From positions 28,002,140-28,066,139 of the forward strand of contig JBCNJP010000003.1 of assembly GCA_039602395.1 (NCBI GenBank): a stretch of 64,000 bases of DNA, given 5' to 3'. Each line of letters starts with the position of its first letter. The first letter of the stretch is position 1. The DNA comes from Deinandra increscens subsp. villosa. Its lineage: Eukaryota; Streptophyta; Magnoliopsida; Asterales; Asteraceae. Shown here one piece after another: positions 58,445 through 64,000 of the stretch. The translations under genes were made by a program, and so were the position numbers. The notes under the pieces are model-generated. The model saw only the letters and a list, made by a program, of their open reading frames with translations. It did not search any database and had not been told where the DNA came from.

Positions 58445-58716
58445 AAGACCACCAAATCTTCTTATTCCCACTAGTCATAACTCTCTTCCTTGGGCTAAGG
58501 TGGGTTTAAGGTTAAATGTGTTAACAAGGTTTTAGATTTGCCCCATATGGCAACCCGAATCATACGGGTTCAAAGGGCATAATTTTGATTGTTGAGTTTT
58601 AGGCTGATCTTTAAACTGTCTAACAGGTTTGGCTTTTGTATCTGGGATTGAGTATTGAGATCGTTAATGATGTTTGCTAACTTCAAACTCAGATCTGAGT
58701 TGTTAGGTTCAGACAT
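58445..58716 (-). pseudogene. gag: Copia-I gag, N-terminal half
   Basis: On the minus strand ATG at 58716 starts MSEPNNSDLSLKLANIIND, then LKISLKLNNQNYALW (frame shift near 58570), VAIWGKSKTLLTHLTLNP, and EDLVVF at the LTR junction, with stops before and after YD. This is the N-terminal half of a copia gag. The frame continues exactly into VFSWLIQNI at 48257 if one GTCTT copy is removed. Confidence 0.85.
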
Positions 58717-58789
58717 TGAGGATAAAGTAGGCTGGGGAAAAAGAAAGAGGCAGGAGATGAGCAGAATGGTCTTAGGATCTGTAACTCTG

Positions 58790-58802
58790 CTCTGATACCA
58801 TA
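58790..58802 (-). other. Copia-I primer-binding site
   Basis: GCTCTGATACCAT reads ATGGTATCAGAGC on the minus strand, 74 bp upstream of the gag ATG. Confidence 0.88.
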
Positions 58803-59305
58803 AAAACTTCTATGGGATCAAAAGGTAATGTAATAGAGGTTTTATTTTTCTTTCTTGTATCTCAAAACACCCAAGGAAACAACAATATATAGGCATCCTA
58901 GGCTATGAAAACAAGGAAATACATTAAAGATGACAACTGTAAGTTTGGGCTGTAATGAGCTGTCTTTAACCCCTTAATTCCTCAAAATAAACTTTGATTG
59001 TCTTGTTTTAACATGATCATGAATTTCAAAACTGAAACTGATGGAGTTGAACTCCAAAGAGGCCGACGATTTTGGGCTAATGAAATGGTAATCGTGGCTT
59101 CCTCTCAATGATTACACGTGGCAGAATCTCTAATAAGGATTCTACTTTATTAGAAGAGGTAGATTTACTCTCGTTTTGAAGACTAAAAAATAAGTAATTT
59201 TAATTTAATAAATAAAAATGATTTATTTTTTGATTTAAAGAAAGAAATTAATTTAAAAGGTTATAAAAACACCTAGGTTTTGACTTTTTAATTGAAAAAG
59301 CAACG
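58803..59305 (-). mobile_element. Copia-I 5' LTR and unassigned flank
   Basis: The LTR must begin beside the primer site at 58803; its outer end is not obvious. No coding sequence. Confidence 0.5.
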
Positions 59306-60192
59306 TGTAACACCCTAAAATTTCATGACTTAAGTTATATACGTGTGTTATATGTGTTAAGTAGCTAAAACGTATATTGATATAGTTTACGGGATGGTAA
59401 ATGGACAAAGGGTAATGATTTGCAAATGCTATACGTGTTTATCTTATAGAAACATATGATATATGTGTTAGATAGCTAAACGTGATAAAACGTATTAAAA
59501 ATGCATGTTTACCCGTTAACGGATAATGAGCTGATAAAAAGGTAGTGTTATATGTGTGTTGATTGATAAAATGAAGTAAGAAAATGGGATAGATATGTAT
59601 TTTATAACCATGAAAATTGATATATATGATATCAAAATGAAATACGTGCTTAGAAGTTGATATGATAAAAATAAATGATAACCAGATAAAATATGTTTTT
59701 TGCGATTGTATTATGTTATATATATATATGTGTAAGTATATACATATATATATTCTAATAGCATAAATGCATATGAAATAATCATTTGATGAACTTATAG
59801 GTGCGAATACGTGTTCGAGTAATTAAACGCGTGAAGAATAGATAAAAACGTATTTTTGTGTTAAAAAGGATTATTGAAAATAAAAAAATGTAACGTATAC
59901 ATGTATTGTACGTGCTTATATTTATTATACGAATCCCGGGGTGAGTATTAGAAATATATCCTAACAAGATTCGCAGCATAAAATAATAAGGATGTAAAAG
60001 TTTAAGGGGCTAAAACGTAAGTTAATGAAAAGTATATATAAATATAAAAATATATATGTGTATGTATATAAACATTATTGAACGTATCCCGAGCCCTAAA
60101 AATATTAGAAATGTGTCCCATAATGTTTTGATGCATAAAATAATAAAACTATAAAAGTTCAGGGGGCTAAAATGCTTAAAATAGAAGTGTAG
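59306..60192 (+). mobile_element. Gypsy-type LTR fragment
   Basis: TGTAACACCCTAAAATTTC is a start I associate with Asteraceae Ty3/gypsy LTRs. The fragment is AT-rich and non-coding, with repeated phrases such as TATACGTG and TAGCTAAA.CGT, and is cut at 60193 by Copia-L. Confidence 0.5.
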
Positions 60193-60570
60193 TGTTAGAG
60201 CATAACCGGTTCGTCGTGTGAAGTATCTAAACAAGACAAAGATGCAAAATTGATGTTACACGCACTAGATCCAAAGTGATACAAAGTGGGATCTGAAGTC
60301 ACGCTTCGGATCAGTTTGGAACCACGTGAACCGTGGGTTCGGGTCAGTTCGTGTACAGTAGTATAAATACTAGTTTGCTTTGTATTTTCAGTAACGATTG
60401 AGAGAGAGTCTGAACTAAGTGTGTGTTTTGAGTGTGTTTTCTCTGTGAATTTTCTGAGTGTTTTTCCAGATTGTAATTGTTCTTCTAGATCAATAAAGCA
60501 ATATTTTAATTACGTTTTCGTATCCGAAATAGCTAGATCGAGTAGACGATCCGATTCTCATGACTATTCA
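60193..60570 (+). mobile_element. Copia-L 5' LTR (378 bp)
   Basis: TGTTAGAGCATAACC to GACTATTCA, followed by the primer site. TATA box GTATAAATAC at 60361-60370, with GGTTCGGGTCAGTTCG words just upstream (about 60336-60351). The flanking five bases on the left are TGTAG; the other end is beyond the window. Confidence 0.9.
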
Positions 60571-60584
60571 AGTGGTATCAGAGC
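60571..60584 (+). other. Copia-L primer-binding site
   Basis: AGTGGTATCAGAGC immediately after the LTR. Confidence 0.93.
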
Positions 60585-60819
60585 TATCTGGTTCATTCTA
60601 CTGATCTGTGATTGTTGTTTTCAGATTTTTTTTTGAAACAAAAAGTGGCATTTTTGGTAAAAATCTAAGTGTTTTTGCCTAGTTTTATTCATTTCAGTGA
60701 GTTTTTCGTGAAGTTTTCTATCCTAAATCATTTCTCTTGATTTTATCTGATCTACTGCTGAAAATCCCGTTCATATCTGTCTAAAATTGCAAATATTTTT
60801 AAAATATGTACGGTCCGTT

Positions 60820-61070
60820 ATAGTTCGGGTGAAGAACATCCAGTTCGAAAAATTACTGTCACCTGAAGTGACACTTCGCTTCAGTTCGGTTCAATTTGAG
60901 TCAGTTCGGTCAACCGAAGTCTTAGTTTGGACGAGTTAGGATCATATCCAGTTCGGATCACTTCGTTTCGCTGTAGTTCGCTTCACATCCAGTTTGGTTC
61001 AACATTTCAGTTCGGCTGGGTTCAGATCAACTACTATTTTTACTTCAGTTCCGTTCGGTTGAATAGAATC
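60820..61070 (+). repeat. GTTCGG word array in Copia-L leader
   Basis: About ten GTTCGG/CAGTTCGG words plus variants occur on the sense strand (near 60822, 60842, 60884, 60905, 60951, 60975, 61011, 61053). Confidence 0.8.
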
Positions 61071-61084
61071 TGAAATTTATCAGG

Positions 61085-64000
61085 ATGTCTGATTTTCAAG
61101 CTTTTGCCGTCATGCAAAACGCGATGCAAACCTTAATCAGTTTTGATAACAAAATTGGAACAAGTCAAAAAGTTCCCATGTTATTAAAATTTGAGGATTA
61201 TCATAATTGGAAGCAACGGTTTACTGCTTATGTCAGCAAGAATAATATTGATCTATGGATTCCAATTCAAAGACTTTGCACACATCCAACTGATGGCAGG
61301 GAGTATAAAGTAATCAAAGATTTTTCATCTGAAGAGAGGAAGAGTTATGAACTTAAACAAAAAGCTTTTGTTTTTCTTACCATGGCTTTACCTACCGAAT
61401 TGCTACATCAATTCAGCACTTGTAAAAAGGAAAAACAATTGTGGGATGCTTTGTTGGCAAGATGTGAAGGAAACAATCAATAAAAAAAGAATGGAATAAA
61501 TGTGTTGAACAAAGAATTTGACAATTTTCAACATTATGACAAAGAAAACATCACTGCTCTTAGTGTCAAGATTTTCACATCTTATTAGTGAATTGAAAGT
61601 GGTTGGAATAGAGAAAACTGATGAAGAATTGAAAGAAAAGATACTGGAGGCATTACCGGAGAAAGGGAAAATTATGTTTTGCTGATTACACATGACAAAG
61701 AATTCTCAACATTATCATTTCATGAGCTAACTGGTAAACTTCATGCAAGGGAAATGGAAATGCTGAATTTAAACAAATCAACTACTCAATTGCAAAACCC
61801 AGAATTGTATCACGGTCAGAATGCAGCAAACAAAAATGCAAAAGCTAAACCAATGGGTGTTAGTTTTGCACCAAGTACAGCTTTCATTGGAAATGTTTTG
61901 GGAATGTCTGAAAATTCTGATTCTTCAAAGGGTTGCAGTTTTACAATTCCAGGTTTAACCAATCAGAATGCTTTTTCAGTCCAGACAACTGAGGAGTGTG
62001 CTGCTTTAACATCGGCTTTAGTTTCATCTTCTCTTGGAATGATAATCGGTAATGTTAGTGATGCTAAGATGGTTAAGGAAGATTTTGATGAAATTGATGA
62101 TAATCATTTGGATGAAATGGATATGGCATGGCAATTGGCTATGTTAACTCAAAGAGCAAGAAGATTCCTTAAGAAAACTGGAAAGAGATCTATTGATACA
62201 TATCGAAATCTGGGTTTAGACAAATCAAAGGTGAAATGTTACAAGTGTTCAAAACTTGGACACATTACAAGAGAGTGTCAGCAATCTCAAGCAAGTAAAT
62301 CTGATTCAAAAAACTACTATTGGTTTTCAAGGTTCATCAAGTACAAAAGCATTGGCTGTTCAAAATGATGGAACTTATAATCGGGGTAAAGTGTTTGATA
62401 AGTCAGCATTGATTATCACATCTGCACAAGATGATTATTATTTAGACTCAAGTTCCTATGAATCAGCTGAGAATAAAAATTATGAAGCTAAAATTGATAA
62501 TTTATTAAAGGAAAATAATTCTTTGTTGAAAGAAGTCAGAATTCTTACTGCTGAACTTCAATTAGTAAAGGAAGAATTAGAGGTTTCTAAGAAAGAAGGT
62601 AAGGATTTTGAGTTTAAGAATGCAAAGTTATCTGAAGAGAAAGCTGAGTTAGTTCAAGAAGTTGAAAAATGGAAAGCTGAAGCAAAAGATGTTGAAAATG
62701 ATTTCAATGATCTTTTTGAGAAATCCAAGATTAAGCTTGATGTGCTAAACAAGACTTCTGACGAACTTGCTGCTAAAGCAAAAGGTTATTCTGATGATAA
62801 TGAAAGATTGTTGGAAGAAACGAAGGAATTAACAAGTGTGAACAAGCTGTTGAAAACCAACACGGATATTCAGAAAAGAAACGAAGATAAGCTAAAGAAG
62901 GGATTGTTTGATGAGTTCGACAATCTTAGGTTGCAAAAATCTGAAACGAATTGGGTTGCTGAAAAGTTGATTGCAACTGAGAAAGAATTATCTGAAGCTC
63001 AACAAAAGATTTCTGATTTGAAGATTCAAGTGATTAATACAAATCGGCTTCTGAATAGTGTCACCAATTCACAATCATTCACACGTTTCTTGGCAAAAGA
63101 TGAGAATTTTGAAAGAGTGTTTGATAACACAGTTACACCCCCGACTATTATCAAGGAAGCTATCAATGTTGTCAAAGAAAAGGTTGAAGACTGTGATTAT
63201 TCAAAGTTCTCAACATCAAGTTCAGAAAAAGAGAAGGTTGTGAAGAAAAAGAAAAACAAAAAGACTGAAAAGAAGAATGAGAAGAAATCTGAGGTTCTTA
63301 TATTTTCTCAATTTGTGTCTGGATCGTCATCAAATGAAAACAAGAAGTCAGCTACTTCAACTAAAAAGATTCGATCTCATACTGATCTCGATGAGACGAT
63401 TTTCTATGCAAGAAATAATGTTAATGAAGTCAAAGCTGAGTTTTCAAGATTGGCGAAGACCGGGCATAAATCATCTACTTCAGAGGAGAAAATTTATGGT
63501 AAAAATGCAGGTTTGGGTTTTAAGCCAAAAATTGTTGAAGATGGTGGTGTTCAAGTTCAACAACAACAAAAGTTGAGAAAGGTTCATTTGAAGCAAATTA
63601 AGAAAGATGTCTTCAAAGCTGAAAAAGTTCAGCCTGAGAGATTTTACAAGCTCAAGGGTTCGGAACAAATATTTTCTGATAAAGAGTTTCCACTTAACTG
63701 TGTGGATGCTCAGAAAATATCAAAAGTTTTTGTGAAAGATGTTGATCAAAAGAACAAGACGAATCAAAATGCAAGCTTTTCTTCTGGAGGATCAGGTTCT
63801 ACTCCAAAAAGCCCACTTAAAAGTGGGTTTATGATCACAGGCATCACGTATATGATACTTTCTATTATCATTTTGGAGATAAGCATTTTTGTGAAGCTGT
63901 GCAAGTTCCAAAAAGGAAGAACATAAACAATCGTTTGTGTTACAATTGCCGACAAAAAGGGCATATGGCACAAGACTGTTCTATTACTGCTGCTTCTACT
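61085..64000 (+). pseudogene. gag: Copia-L gag: capsid domain, two zinc knuckles and a long coiled coil; runs off window
   Basis: The protein would bind and package the element's RNA. ATG 61085 (MSDFQAFAVMQNAMQT) leads into a capsid-like domain (FEDYHNWKQRFTAYVSKNNIDLW; LTMALPTELLHQFST), then TAA at 61481. The frame then changes (SHLISELKVVGIEKTDEELKEK near 61580; ITHDKEFSTLSFHEL from 61679). Knuckle 1, CYKCSKLGHITREC, is at about 62238-62279. After another frame change about 280 codons of coiled coil follow (62460-63220), then a lysine cluster (KKKKNKKTEKKNEKK near 63242-63290). After a further frame change near 63810 comes knuckle 2, CYNCRQKGHMAQDC (63938-63979). Sequence order matches Copia-A. 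Disabled by one stop and at least three frame changes, though the 62256-63926 frame is open for 556 codons. Confidence 0.87.

Overview
This is a transposon-dense stretch of a dicot plant nuclear genome, probably a daisy-family (Asteraceae) species. The family is inferred from remembered similarity of the Ty3/gypsy and Ty1/copia gag proteins; the evidence for plant origin is direct (FAR1-type transposase-derived genes, copia elements with tRNA-Met primer sites, Athila/Tat elements, plant Helitron ends, hAT elements). I see no intact host gene, rRNA, tRNA gene or CRISPR. Three N runs, each exactly 500 bp (4031-4530, 25832-26331, 52689-53188), are fixed-size scaffold gaps.

Layout. 1-9854: a tandem segmental duplication (period about 5.93-5.95 kb) carrying two decayed FAR1/MULE-like genes on the minus strand and one unrecognised 111-codon ORF. 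9866-11991: LTR-like sequence. 11992-25831: a mosaic of truncated retroelements: Copia-A (minus), Gypsy-B, Athila-C LTR plus ORF1 (minus), Copia-D (minus), and Gypsy-E, whose gag is split by a solo Athila LTR with a target-site duplication (TSD). 26332-48256: Copia-F, a large nest. A 5.06-kb Helitron carrying pieces of host genes (eIF3i, and probably a MATE transporter) sits in its 5' LTR. The gag-only element G (34579-43622, TSD GAAGC) sits in its gag. A non-coding LTR element H (34732-38562, TSD AACTA) sits in the 5' LTR of G. 48257-49230: second half of the gag of Copia-I. 49950-52688: Athila-J gag-protease (minus). 53189-58444: an inverted, near-identical second copy of the Copia-F 5' LTR and Helitron 3' half, with two extra hAT insertions. 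58445-58802: first half of the Copia-I gag (minus). 59306-60192: a gypsy-type LTR fragment. 60193-64000: Copia-L, LTR and a long coiled-coil gag with two zinc knuckles, running off the window.

Main conclusions. (1) The two halves of the Copia-I gag, on opposite strands 10 kb apart, both abut a Copia-F LTR at the same 5-bp TSD (GTCTT) and their reading frame joins exactly. The piece right of the third gap is therefore probably inverted and misplaced, and 26332-28738 and 53189-57027 are probably two alleles, one with two hAT insertions. (2) Element G has three successive hairpins at 42322-42560 whose stems differ in sequence but still pair, with related loops: a candidate conserved RNA structure. 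(3) Four copia-type elements (A, D, G, L) share one architecture: an element-specific six-base word is reiterated just upstream of the LTR TATA box and again many times in the untranslated leader (GTTCGG in A, G and L; GGTACG in D). (4) The FAR1-like copies share disabling lesions, so decay began before the duplication.
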